This document shows positions 47,501-54,580 of a stretch of 54,605 nucleotides of DNA, in pieces. Position 1 is the first letter of the stretch, and each line of letters opens with the position of its first letter. The stretch is from a virus, in the IMG/VR virus record IMGVR_UViG_3300040801_004428, positions 64,001 through 118,605 of that record. One strand, 5' to 3'. Below the pieces are notes generated by a model, which ran no database searches, was not told the DNA's origin, and worked only from the letters and a program-made list of their open reading frames with translations. Position numbers and translations under genes: made by a program.

Positions 47501-48165
47501 CAACTTCTCCTGGGAGTAGTACTCCTCAGTATATCCTCCTCTCCAATGCGGATAACTCCGACGGGTTTATTGACTTCAAAATTAAGTCCGTACGCATAAC
47601 ATGGAAAGGCCATTGGAGAATCAGCGTCACTGCGGAGAGACCTGGCTCGGATGGGGTTGAACTACCGAGGACATTAAAACCGCCGCAGTCTTACTACGAG
47701 TGGATTCAATACTACTGGTATCCGGACCCTGAACGGGAGGCTAGAGAGTTTGTAGTATCAGACACTTCGGCCAGATTTGACACAACTACCGGGGCATTAA
47801 CTAACGCGCGCGATGATGAAGTTGCTGCCCAGGATGCTCGCGCGCAGACGGATGTTGGTCAGGCGTACACAGCCCTGCGTGAGTCTCTAATCGACAATGA
47901 GGATTTCCTAGTAGCAGCTAATGATAATCCTGATAGCGAGCGGGCAGTTGAAGAAGTTAGGAGCTCCGCTCGGAGGTTTATAGAAGCTTGTGAGTCTGCC
48001 AACTTTGCGGGGTGTGATACCTCCTTGGAGGAGTTTGAAGATGATGATATTTGGACCTCGTGGGCGAATAGATTACAAATTGGGGATCAGTCTTTTAGGG
48101 ATTGGTATTATAGCGAGTTGGCCGAGCCAGTGAGAGATGGCGCAGACGCTCAGGAGGATAGTTGA
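44584..48165 (+). CDS. Baseplate hub with M23-like and lytic transglycosylase-like segments
   Basis: A 1193-aa protein. Residues about 120-400 resemble a hub/late-control-D-like ring (LLIKWGDVVLHNTFPSEMSG, IDVIFGYPG, Ser/Gly linker). Residues about 445-590 look like a degraded M23 peptidase: YGNYVEIEST, WRFYHIDDG, LPGDIIA, then YHIHID (H585, H587), but the first zinc His is not evident (YRNGVAVGGCD). Residues about 760-870 fit a goose-type/SLT lysozyme: GLNPALVAAFIQGESSF (E786), GCYGIFQCC. Cys-rich. Likely central hub that opens the cell wall. Confidence 0.68.
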   Translation: MAFEIPTAQWFVHDAEAPITVVQLPSEEEYERLAAAVQEHCSGTNLTTDCTHASLEMNQFLRVANADEVVVPDQGAISTLGGGFDDPSLSNQFGEAFGEDASTTTDLPEIEVQHSALGTLLTPYLLIKWGDVVLHNTFPSEMSGLPIINQNVSSWDIDLASSSSSSGGGGTSGNKFKLVLNPVLVDANGDRIQVQADGKALDVIFGYPGSVMVRRHTFAQTNISDQYFNSQQTTINFKGSEWNIQRFGQQRMYASGKWQEMINTAFKSFCVESGIMEEDCVVNISPEDFEPSQQVSQQIQTGSNQDFIRYLVRDIAGCNYSYNSENPDELELDIDCEAEMSARETEGVDLEANFKLVDNGYWLGEHSVETITISGKIGEGVDSAYGNRCSGYASSYPANEILTGLTSREHCGHDRNERMTLNDPQRTSHYQAQLSKETDYNVPLPAPFQYRNGVAVGGCDETAAVDTECNEGYGNYVEIESTESETLGQVWRFYHIDDGPITPIGLPGDIIAAQSRSGATSEYKFGIWIKNAEGESLPAQEAEAAINEYINTLTRECNVGSWNGEMCYHEDMLTSYVAAPFGPYHIHIDAGKNTLPPWDDGVVALEQEYFDAAAQSGICIDMNGIGSGSCYEVGDTAAVLSCITAHSHSNVGYGCDFWVSDPGTNRFHPSSEAKPFPDPWPNIGRTYYNFGANVEAACVYDNDVRIMHGEPGPMQPHYDKYYPANPWCAGASLSLLEKFDAVPYDPRSEPTGGGYNVSDSDAEAITAWAESKGLNPALVAAFIQGESSFSPEEYNSSGCYGIFQCCSHSNPCGEWGLYDCGSDYICQLDVLWNNYIPHSGCEINTTADIYTCIAFPYCTTAPGDTNLDSVQQGTCIENENWRDSAGNCNCDGIRQYLMNNVFDDPRFPDSEGTLSTVRNNEDGSPCTNSGGTSNLNSAASNSGMGGINGIQFQEKVSLSAEMGINPRNMFLAPTSPGSSTPQYILLSNADNSDGFIDFKIKSVRITWKGHWRISVTAERPGSDGVELPRTLKPPQSYYEWIQYYWYPDPEREAREFVVSDTSARFDTTTGALTNARDDEVAAQDARAQTDVGQAYTALRESLIDNEDFLVAANDNPDSERAVEEVRSSARRFIEACESANFAGCDTSLEEFEDDDIWTSWANRLQIGDQSFRDWYYSELAEPVRDGADAQEDS

Positions 48166-48176
48166 GAAAAAAACTT
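48161..48176 (+). promoter_or_regulatory. A-run linker after hub gene
   Basis: Plus strand GTTGAG-AAAAAAACTTTGGAG; the hub stop TGA lies inside it. No GTAC core. Confidence 0.35.
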
Positions 48177-48188
48177 TGGAGATGTACT

Positions 48189-48683
48189 ATGAGTGCCTAC
48201 GAGCATGAAGTCAACCTACTAAACCACAATCAGCGCGCAGAGATTGACAAAGCGGTGCTGGTAAGCCTTGCGGGAGACAACAAGCTAACAGAAAATGGAT
48301 TCTTAATTTTGCTAGAGTCAGCAGATCCAAAAGACCTGCCTGATATTTTGGCCGCGCGGAGAAAGCACATCCGTTTGCGGGCCTTAAGGGAAAGTAGGGA
48401 GTCTGAGGACTTTTCCAAATTTACCGAGGGGCTTTTAGCCTTACAAACAGAAAGTGAGATTAACGAGGTAGTGAGCCATGCCTCTGTGGCATTCTTACTC
48501 AAATGGATGAAGAGCCATCAAAGGGTACTAGAAACAGACCAACAATTTCTCGTCTGCTTGCTTAACGCATGCTTAGAGAATTTAGAAGGTACACTGGGGT
48601 TTTATAGTTTTAATAAAACTATTCGCTCCACAGTTTGTAACTACTTGTTAGCAATGCTATACGTGATTCATGTACGCCTATGA
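48189..48683 (+). CDS. Hypothetical helical protein (164 aa)
   Basis: ATG 48189 (MSAYEHEVNL) with TTTGGAG upstream; the frame from 48162 would translate the linker. Almost all helical. Ends VIHVRL, and its stop lies in an inverted linker pair shared with the convergent gene. No known domain. Confidence 0.65.
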   Translation: MSAYEHEVNLLNHNQRAEIDKAVLVSLAGDNKLTENGFLILLESADPKDLPDILAARRKHIRLRALRESRESEDFSKFTEGLLALQTESEINEVVSHASVAFLLKWMKSHQRVLETDQQFLVCLLNACLENLEGTLGFYSFNKTIRSTVCNYLLAMLYVIHVRL

Positions 48684-49327
48684 AATAGCTCCAACATTAA
48701 GAAGGCCTTAATATTAGCCCAAACTCCAACGCGGGGGTCTAAAATCCCCTGAGGGATTTCCTCCCCCATGATTCGATACTCATCCCAGTCTGATACGACC
48801 CCGCTTGGTGAGATCACACTCGGACGGTTGTCCAACAATGGGCGGTGGCTTATACCACTATCAGGTAAATTGACTGGGGTGGTAGTAAACCCGGCTAATT
48901 TGCCATCTTTTAAGACAGCACTTATCGGTTTTCTGTAATAATCATCCACGGCGTACCGTTTTGAATAGACGATTAGTTCTGCAGTCACGCCGTAGAATAG
49001 GGCGACAACGCCAGCTGCGGGGGTGAAGAAGAGAAGAGCTCCTCCTGCTAGGATCGCACTCAAAGCGGATCTGTGTATTAGCCCTATGATGGCAAATTCC
49101 GCCGAGTCTAATATTCCAATATGATGAGGCCCATCAGGGTAGCATAACCCTGTCCGTTCAACTACCCTCACTGGTTTAAACGGCGCGTGCCTATTGCACT
49201 CGCGAATTACTGCCTCTATTGGAGTCTCAACGTGATATATCGTCAACGCTTCTGCGGGAATCGATTCCCCGCGCGCGTTTGTGACCACCAATTCACCGGA
49301 CTTTAGTTGGATGATTCTTGTACCCAT
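48668..49327 (-). CDS. Membrane protein, two TM segments (219 aa)
   Basis: Soluble N-terminus, hydrophobic hairpin at about 86-120 (SALSAILAGGALLFFTPAAGVVALFYG), then ISAVLKDGKLAGFTTTPVNL and a C-terminal DPR-containing part. The same plan occurs in the genes at 50796 and 53437, suggesting a diverged family of inner-membrane proteins. Stop in GTACATGA. Role unknown. Confidence 0.65.
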   Translation of the reverse strand: MGTRIIQLKSGELVVTNARGESIPAEALTIYHVETPIEAVIRECNRHAPFKPVRVVERTGLCYPDGPHHIGILDSAEFAIIGLIHRSALSAILAGGALLFFTPAAGVVALFYGVTAELIVYSKRYAVDDYYRKPISAVLKDGKLAGFTTTPVNLPDSGISHRPLLDNRPSVISPSGVVSDWDEYRIMGEEIPQGILDPRVGVWANIKAFLMLELFHRRT

Positions 49328-49347
49328 GTTTAGGTTCCTCTGTAAGA

Positions 49348-49376
49348 CCTTTTTTTTCTATCACGTACAGCATTGG
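49348..49376 (-). promoter_or_regulatory. Early-type linker before 49327 gene
   Basis: Minus strand: CAATGCTGTACGTGATAG-AAAAAAAAGG. Confidence 0.5.
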
Positions 49377-50008
49377 TTATTATCTAAAACGTAGGCGAGA
49401 TCAAACATATTGTTTGACCTTAACCCTTGGATAATCTCCATCGAGGCTGAAGACTTTAGTCGGCTATATAACTCTTTAGCCTGATGGTTGTGGTCCAACC
49501 ACCTAAAAGCTAATTCTAACCTGGCTCCATATTCATGCTCCTCATAATTTTGCAATTTTGACACTAGTTGACTTAACGAATAGTAGATTGCGTGATCCTC
49601 AGGAATGAAGATCATTATCCCCTCATATTTGCAAAATGCGTGGATTGGTGAATCCTTAATTTGTATTAAATAACTGAAGTAATCATCCAAGAGATTAAGT
49701 TTCACCAATACGTCCATAAATTTCTTTTCGTCGTCGTAGACGTAGATTTTTAGTGATTCGTCTTTTCTATTGAGTAAGTTAAAGAGAGTGTAGACCGACC
49801 TTGTCTTATAGTAGCTCCTCACTTTGTACAACTCATCTTCCTTCTCTTCATGAGCGTCATTCCTAGTCACGGGAATTCTGACCGGATAGCTTATCAAGGA
49901 TTTTATAATCAAATCCAAAGCTTCATCGCTAAATTTATGGCCGTTGTACTCTTCGGCCCAGTAGTGAAAGAATTTGCGTAAGCCTAACACCAAATCATTG
50001 TATGCCAT
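49361..50008 (-). CDS. Hypothetical protein (215 aa), tandem paralogue 2
   Basis: ATG 50008 (MAYNDLVLGL) with TTGGAGAG. Paralogue of the next gene upstream: FSDEALDLIIKSLISYPVRI versus FSDATLDLIIDSLMYYPVYL; AFRWLDHNHQAKELYSRLK versus ALAWLEHHNMAKDLYTRLK; IIQGLRSNNMFDLAYVLD versus IIQGLRRNNLFETAALLD. Ends NNQCCT with stop in GTACGTGA. No known domain. Confidence 0.7.
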   Translation of the reverse strand: MAYNDLVLGLRKFFHYWAEEYNGHKFSDEALDLIIKSLISYPVRIPVTRNDAHEEKEDELYKVRSYYKTRSVYTLFNLLNRKDESLKIYVYDDEKKFMDVLVKLNLLDDYFSYLIQIKDSPIHAFCKYEGIMIFIPEDHAIYYSLSQLVSKLQNYEEHEYGARLELAFRWLDHNHQAKELYSRLKSSASMEIIQGLRSNNMFDLAYVLDNNQCCT

Positions 50009-50730
50009 TGTACTCTCCAATTGGGTTTTTTCTCACGTACAGCAGAGTCCAGAAGGGCAGCTGTCTCAAACAGATTGTTTCGTCTTAACCCTTGGATAAT
50101 GTAGTTAATTTCGTGATCTTCTTCGGCGAGGACCTTTAACCTGGTGTACAAATCTTTAGCCATGTTGTGGTGTTCTAGCCAGGCTAGAGCTAATTCAATT
50201 TTATCGTTAAATTCCATGCTCTCATCAACCAACTTTCGGATAACGATCCCAAGGGAGTAGTGCTCCGCAGCGTGCTCCTCGGGGATGTAAATCACCCAAG
50301 ATGGAAAGTTTGTCGCAAAGGCATGAATGGGCATATCACAATCCAACCTATTTAGGTAGGAATGGTACTCATTCATTGCTTGGCCCTTTAGTAGCCAATT
50401 TGTGAGGCTGACCTCGCCCGTGAATGCAAACACGCGCACCGTCATATCTTTAGACGCATTGTAGATGTTTGCAGAATTGGTCACGTCTAGTACTTTATAA
50501 TACTCTGTGGCATGGGGTGACATAGTATTTAAGAAATTTGCCTGATTTTCGGAGGTTCGCAGATACACAGGATAGTACATAAGCGAGTCTATGATTAAGT
50601 CTAGTGTAGCATCTGAAAAACCGTAGCCATCTCTATAGCAGCCAGCGTATGAGGCAATATCCACTCTGCCTTTGCTTCCCCATTGGAGAAGAATAGTTTT
50701 AATGCTTTTAGACAGGTGCTCAAAACTCAT
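49984..50730 (-). CDS. Hypothetical protein (248 aa), tandem paralogue 1
   Basis: ATG 50730 (MSFEHLSKSI) with AGAGGAAC. Duplicate of the following gene. Its frame passes through the linker (AVREKKPNWRVQWHTMIWC) and stops 25 nt inside the next gene. Helix-rich; function unknown. Confidence 0.68.
   Translation of the reverse strand: MSFEHLSKSIKTILLQWGSKGRVDIASYAGCYRDGYGFSDATLDLIIDSLMYYPVYLRTSENQANFLNTMSPHATEYYKVLDVTNSANIYNASKDMTVRVFAFTGEVSLTNWLLKGQAMNEYHSYLNRLDCDMPIHAFATNFPSWVIYIPEEHAAEHYSLGIVIRKLVDESMEFNDKIELALAWLEHHNMAKDLYTRLKVLAEEDHEINYIIQGLRRNNLFETAALLDSAVREKKPNWRVQWHTMIWC
50021..50046 (-). promoter_or_regulatory. Early-type linker before 50008 gene
   Basis: Minus strand: CTGCTGTACGTGAG-AAAAAACCCAATTGGAG. 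Confidence 0.5.
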
Positions 50731-50747
50731 GATTAAGTTCCTCTTGT

Positions 50748-50780
50748 AAGGTTTTTTTTTCAAATAAGAAAAAAACCTAA
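50748..50780. promoter_or_regulatory. Symmetric divergent A/T-run element
   Basis: AGGTTTTTTTTTTC-AAAT-AAGAAAAAAACCT: the linker A-run and ACC occur as an inverted pair, one arm facing ATG 50730 (-), the other ATG 50796 (+). No GTACGTGA core. Confidence 0.5.
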
Positions 50781-50795
50781 TTTGTGGAGCGTATA

Positions 50796-51581
50796 ATGCT
50801 ATATTTTGTTTTGTACAAAGAGGAGCCAGTGATGGTGATCAAAACTTCATCGTTGGTAGGAGGGCTACCTAACTACTTAAAAGATCTAGGCTACCACCTT
50901 AAATACTCAATAGAGATGAGATATAGTGAGAACTGCGGAGACAATATCTCCTACATCGAAGAAGGTGGGAGTTATAGTATAGTCCCAACTGGGGAGTATG
51001 ACGATGTGTTTCTATCAATTCCGTTGGAAATAGTTGAAATAGAGCATGTCCATGAGCACGTGGACAGGTTGCAAACCCAGGCCGCGGTTATGGTAACCAG
51101 ACGGCGTAGAGGTCGGAAAACTAAATTGAGCATAGCTATTACAGTTATCTCAGCAGCTCTAGCAATCTATGCAGGGATTACCATAAGCGCGTTCCTAGCA
51201 TTTATTATAGGACTAGCCAGTGTTGCAGTAGGACATGAGTTGCTACAGTGGTATCTTAACAGCCGCTTTCCAATACCCACTAAGAAGGAGACAAGCCCTC
51301 CGCGATACTTTGCCCGTCTACACGATGGGCATTTTATAAAACTCGTGGATATATCCCACGCCATGGACCTTCCAAATCTCAAGATTTACCACCAGCAACT
51401 TCCAAAATTCAAAGTTGCGGCGTACCACAATGGGGAATTTTTATGTGATTGGCATGATAAGATTCATCCAATTCCGTTAGAGGCTGCTAGGATTAATGAT
51501 CCTAGGTTCTATGGCGAACATGAAGAGTTTCAGGTACGCCAGTGGCTATACCACATGTTGGTGAGCCCAGTCGGGGACTGA
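50796..51581 (+). CDS. Membrane protein, two TM segments (261 aa)
   Basis: ATG 50796 (MLYFVLYKEE) after GTGGAG. A basic stretch RRRRGRKTK precedes a hydrophobic hairpin at about 113-150 (LSIAITVISAALAIYAGITISAFLAFIIGLASVAV). The C-terminal part LPKFKVAAYHNGEFLCDW...DPR is shared with the 183-aa protein at 53437. Positive-inside rule suggests a cytoplasmic N-terminus. Role unknown. Confidence 0.68.
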   Translation: MLYFVLYKEEPVMVIKTSSLVGGLPNYLKDLGYHLKYSIEMRYSENCGDNISYIEEGGSYSIVPTGEYDDVFLSIPLEIVEIEHVHEHVDRLQTQAAVMVTRRRRGRKTKLSIAITVISAALAIYAGITISAFLAFIIGLASVAVGHELLQWYLNSRFPIPTKKETSPPRYFARLHDGHFIKLVDISHAMDLPNLKIYHQQLPKFKVAAYHNGEFLCDWHDKIHPIPLEAARINDPRFYGEHEEFQVRQWLYHMLVSPVGD

Positions 51582-51920
51582 TTCCCCTTCTGGGACTATT
51601 AACAGGCGTACATTGTGCCTTCCTGTGGAGTGCAGGTCATACCGTAAATTAATAGCATCCCAGAAGTCTTGTGTAGACCTCCAGGTTAAGCTTTCTTCAC
51701 CATGCGGATACACATATGATATTATATATCCTGAAGGTGTCCCTTCCAGTAGAGAGAGGTATTCTTCGGTGTCTGCGTCTTTCCATGAGGCAGCCAACCA
51801 GGCTATCTTTTCTGCCGTTTCAATATCTAAAACTCTAGATTCACCAGATAAGTCCGTTAGGCGGATTTTACCTGCTTCGACGAGGTCAGCGCTCCACAAA
51901 ATATTTGGGCAATCAAACAT
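51546..51920 (-). CDS. Hypothetical protein (124 aa)
   Basis: ATG 51920 with GGAGAACATCC upstream. Alpha/beta, no known domain. Ends WAHQHVV and is followed on its strand by CCACTGGCGTACCTGAAA, a linker end lying within the convergent membrane-protein gene (36-nt overlap). Confidence 0.65.
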   Translation of the reverse strand: MFDCPNILWSADLVEAGKIRLTDLSGESRVLDIETAEKIAWLAASWKDADTEEYLSLLEGTPSGYIISYVYPHGEESLTWRSTQDFWDAINLRYDLHSTGRHNVRLLIVPEGESVPDWAHQHVV

Positions 51921-51942
51921 AGGATGTTCTCCATGACTAATT

Positions 51943-51972
51943 AATTCTTTTTCCTTTCTCGTGCACCAGTGA
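51943..51972 (-). promoter_or_regulatory. Early-type linker before 51920 gene
   Basis: Minus strand: TCACTGGTGCACGAGAAAGG-AAAAAGAATTAATT. Preceded by stem GGGTAG/CTACCC (51981-52004). Confidence 0.5.
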
Positions 51973-52015
51973 GTAAATAGGGGTAGAGTGTTAAAACCCT
52001 ACCCTTTGACTACTA

Positions 52016-52822
52016 CTAATCGTCGGCGTCGATGTCATAATCATCGCCGTCGTAATCCTCGTAGTCTTCGTCGCTGTAGTCGTCATAGTCTTCGTCATAT
52101 TCTCCGGCCAAGGGGCCGAGAAGCGAAATCATGCGCGAATGGGCGCGTTCCCACTCACGTAGAATTTCTTTAGCGTGATAGGGGGTTTGGTCGTAATCTT
52201 CGCCCCCGTTAAAGATTCGGCTTACGGAGTGCTCGATGTCTCTGATCAAGCTCTCCGCGATCCATTCTACCTCCCTGGTTCGAGGATGCATGCGGGGTTC
52301 CCAACCCCTAGGGACCATGTGTTCGGTCCAGTGCTTCCAATAGTCCACTCGATCTTGGTAAGAGGCACCGCCTGAATACCAGGTCTTCCACTGGGGTCCG
52401 GTCACCCCGGTGAGAGCAAGGTCAAGTAACATTGCGTGGAAACCTCCTTCCCGGTGTTCAGGGATTTCCACACCGTAGACTTCCGGGCCGTCCTCTTCTC
52501 CATAGGGGTTGAGGAGTTTTGCAACTACTAACAGAGTGCCGCTCGTGGTGTAATACCACGCCGCGCGGACGTAAGCGTCGACACCTTCCTCGTTGGGAAG
52601 GTCGACTTCCCCCAGGCCGTAGCCGCAGTACGGCCAGCCGTTTTCCGGGTCGACTTCTTTATTTCGTTGGTAAACCCAAGCCTCGGAGGCTTCGATCGTT
52701 TCCCCCAACTGTGCCCCAGAGCACATGCTCTGAAAGGCTTTAAATTGTGGCCAGTCCAGCCACACTAATGAACGGTCGACGGAGTAGACTACTTCCGGGA
52801 TTTGCGTTGAAATAGTTGACAT
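52016..52822 (-). CDS. Protein with very acidic C-terminal tail (268 aa)
   Basis: A mixed alpha/beta, Trp-rich body followed by about 28 residues that are almost all Asp, Glu and Tyr (EYDEDYDDYSDEDYEDYDGD...). Such tails occur in DNA-mimic and histone-chaperone-like proteins, so a host-protein inhibitor is possible; this is speculative. The GC content of this gene looks higher than its neighbours. Start after a GAGAGAGAGAGAAAG leader. Confidence 0.68.
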   Translation of the reverse strand: MSTISTQIPEVVYSVDRSLVWLDWPQFKAFQSMCSGAQLGETIEASEAWVYQRNKEVDPENGWPYCGYGLGEVDLPNEEGVDAYVRAAWYYTTSGTLLVVAKLLNPYGEEDGPEVYGVEIPEHREGGFHAMLLDLALTGVTGPQWKTWYSGGASYQDRVDYWKHWTEHMVPRGWEPRMHPRTREVEWIAESLIRDIEHSVSRIFNGGEDYDQTPYHAKEILREWERAHSRMISLLGPLAGEYDEDYDDYSDEDYEDYDGDDYDIDADD

Positions 52823-52841
52823 ATCTTTCTCTCTCTCTCTA

Positions 52842-52874
52842 ATTAGGTTTTTTCTTTTTTCACGTACAGCAATG
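52842..52874 (-). promoter_or_regulatory. Early-type linker before 52822 gene
   Basis: Minus strand: GCATTGCTGTACGTGAAAAAAG-AAAAAACCTAATT. Preceded by the stem-loop at 52880-52910. Confidence 0.55.
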
Positions 52875-52879
52875 CGGCA

Positions 52880-52910
52880 AGAGGGTAAGTGCTCATAACA
52901 CCTACCCTCT
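52880..52910. terminator. Stem-loop between 146-aa and 268-aa genes
   Basis: AGAGGGTAAGTG/CACCTACCCTCT, 12 bp with one mismatch and a 7-nt loop, between a stop codon and the next linker, as in the other cassettes. No T-run. Confidence 0.5.
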
Positions 52911-52932
52911 GCCTAGTCTATATTCTTAGCTC

Positions 52933-53373
52933 TTAGCTATTTTGCTTTTCGTAAACCTCCTTCATGGAGGTTAAATAGCCGCTTGCTAGTTCCAACAAAT
53001 CGGGGTTTTCCCCAATCTGTTGGAGGGTGAAACCCTGGATCCCATAGTGGATGGCGGTTTGCATCCGGGGTGAGCACACCTCGGACATTGTGCTCAAACA
53101 TCGGATAAACTCATCGTCATCTAGTCTGCGGAGGCTTTTGACAAATTCATCCATTTGATGACTGGTTAAATATTGTTCTAAAGCCAGCGGCCAAACTGGG
53201 TTGAATTGTTCAAGTGAGCTGTATAACACAGCTTGAATCAATTTTGGCGAGTCCTTGCAAATTGTTACCAATTCCTCAGTGGACAGTTTGCCATAATAAT
53301 GAAGATCCTCTAGGAATTCTCCATAATTAACTGAGGTATATAGATCTGGCGTTAGTTCTATCACAGGGTACAT
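52933..53373 (-). CDS. Hypothetical helical protein (146 aa)
   Basis: ATG 53373 after CGGAGAAAGGG. All-helical after the first 20 residues, with short repeating helix pairs. Ends YEKQNS; the DNA around the stop resembles that of the 46-aa gene at 12284. No domain recognised. Confidence 0.68.
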   Translation of the reverse strand: MYPVIELTPDLYTSVNYGEFLEDLHYYGKLSTEELVTICKDSPKLIQAVLYSSLEQFNPVWPLALEQYLTSHQMDEFVKSLRRLDDDEFIRCLSTMSEVCSPRMQTAIHYGIQGFTLQQIGENPDLLELASGYLTSMKEVYEKQNS

Positions 53374-53386
53374 ACCCTTTCTCCGA

Positions 53387-53424
53387 TTAGGTTTTTTTCA
53401 TTTGTAAGAAAAAAAAGCCTTATC
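53387..53424. promoter_or_regulatory. Symmetric divergent A/T-run element 2
   Basis: TTAGGTTTTTTTCATTTGTAAG-AAAAAAAAGCCTTA between ATG 53373 (-) and ATG 53437 (+). Same design as 50748-50780. Confidence 0.5.
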
Positions 53425-53436
53425 AAGAGGAAACGC

Positions 53437-53988
53437 ATGAAAGTAGTATACCAATACGGATTACCAAAAGCAAAACTAATCGGGGCGGATGACATCCCCC
53501 TATCTGACTATGCATCTAAGTGCAGTTTTGACGTATATGAGCCGGCGGGAACAATGCCACTTATGGTAATAAAGCAACCCAAGACACGACTGCAGTTCTA
53601 CAAAACTATGAAGAAACTGCTCCACACGTGGGGCATAAACGCATCTTGTGCAGTAGGACTACTGCTTTTAATACTCGCACCTAAATCTACCTCCCTCATA
53701 GTGTTGCTATCAATCACTGTGGCACCATTCTTAGTCATGGCAATACTAAGCTATTGGGCAAACACGCGGGCGCACAAACACCGGCGCGACAACAACCTAT
53801 ACTTGGTAACCAACCAAGGAGTATTCTTCGGAATATTTTATCACGCCGTGGTAGGGAAGGATGGTTTCCAAAGCTACCAACTTCCCTTTTACAAAATTGG
53901 TGGGTTCATCAACGGGGAGTTTATCCCCCACTGGGAGGCGGAACTCCTAGAATTGGACCAGGAGTATATAGTCCAAGATCCAAGATAG
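53437..53988 (+). CDS. Membrane protein, two TM segments (183 aa)
   Basis: ATG with AAGAGGAAAC. Hydrophobic hairpin about 68-108 (ASCAVGLLLLILAPKSTSLIVLLSITVAPFLVMAILSYW) followed by basic RAHKHRR, then LPFYKIGGFINGEFIPHW...DPR, matching the end of the 261-aa protein at 50796. Stop precedes an inverted linker pair. Role unknown. Confidence 0.68.
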   Translation: MKVVYQYGLPKAKLIGADDIPLSDYASKCSFDVYEPAGTMPLMVIKQPKTRLQFYKTMKKLLHTWGINASCAVGLLLLILAPKSTSLIVLLSITVAPFLVMAILSYWANTRAHKHRRDNNLYLVTNQGVFFGIFYHAVVGKDGFQSYQLPFYKIGGFINGEFIPHWEAELLELDQEYIVQDPR

Positions 53989-54578
53989 TGCCAATGGCAT
54001 ACGTGAGGTTTCTCGTACATCATTGCAAGTGGTAAGGAGCATCCTCCATATAGTGTTATCACCTCATATTGGTCCTTATCATGTAGGGTGCACCACTCTT
54101 GGTGGAATATAGCCCGGTGGTTGTAAATCACCAAGTAAGTTTCACCCTCTTTGGTGAGAGCCTTAAAGGCTTTCTTACGATAATCTGATAGTAACCTTTC
54201 GATTGCGTCACCTGTCACGAGATAGCCCATCCCGGATGGAATCTCTTGCACCAAGACTTGATCCGCCTCTTTAATTGACAACTTCTCAGAAAGTTCCTCC
54301 AATAGCTCGCGGTCCACCACGTAAGTGGGTACATCACTCACAAAATATGTTTTGCTCCCATCGGAGTGATACTCAATCTGAGCGCGTTTGCCATTAGCGG
54401 CGTATTGAATCCCAATACTAAGTCCATCCTCTATTAGGTATATCCCATTATGGTCTTTACAAATCTCATGTTTTCTCGGCGCATTGTCAAGATTGAGAAG
54501 ATTTACGGTCATTTGCGCAGGGAGGTTTAATTCCTCTGTGATGAATGTATCACATTGTGGTTTGTCTACTTCATACAT
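53889..54578 (-). CDS. Hypothetical protein (229 aa), end probably extended
   Basis: Starts MYEVDKPQCD. Soluble alpha/beta, no recognised domain. Around 54000-54025 the frame reads through a linker (LAMMYEKPHVCHWHY), and the remaining 40 residues overlap the convergent membrane-protein gene by 100 nt, so the ancestral end was probably near 54010. Ribosome-binding site is poor. Confidence 0.62.
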   Translation of the reverse strand: MYEVDKPQCDTFITEELNLPAQMTVNLLNLDNAPRKHEICKDHNGIYLIEDGLSIGIQYAANGKRAQIEYHSDGSKTYFVSDVPTYVVDRELLEELSEKLSIKEADQVLVQEIPSGMGYLVTGDAIERLLSDYRKKAFKALTKEGETYLVIYNHRAIFHQEWCTLHDKDQYEVITLYGGCSLPLAMMYEKPHVCHWHYLGSWTIYSWSNSRSSASQWGINSPLMNPPIL

Positions 54579-54580
54579 GT

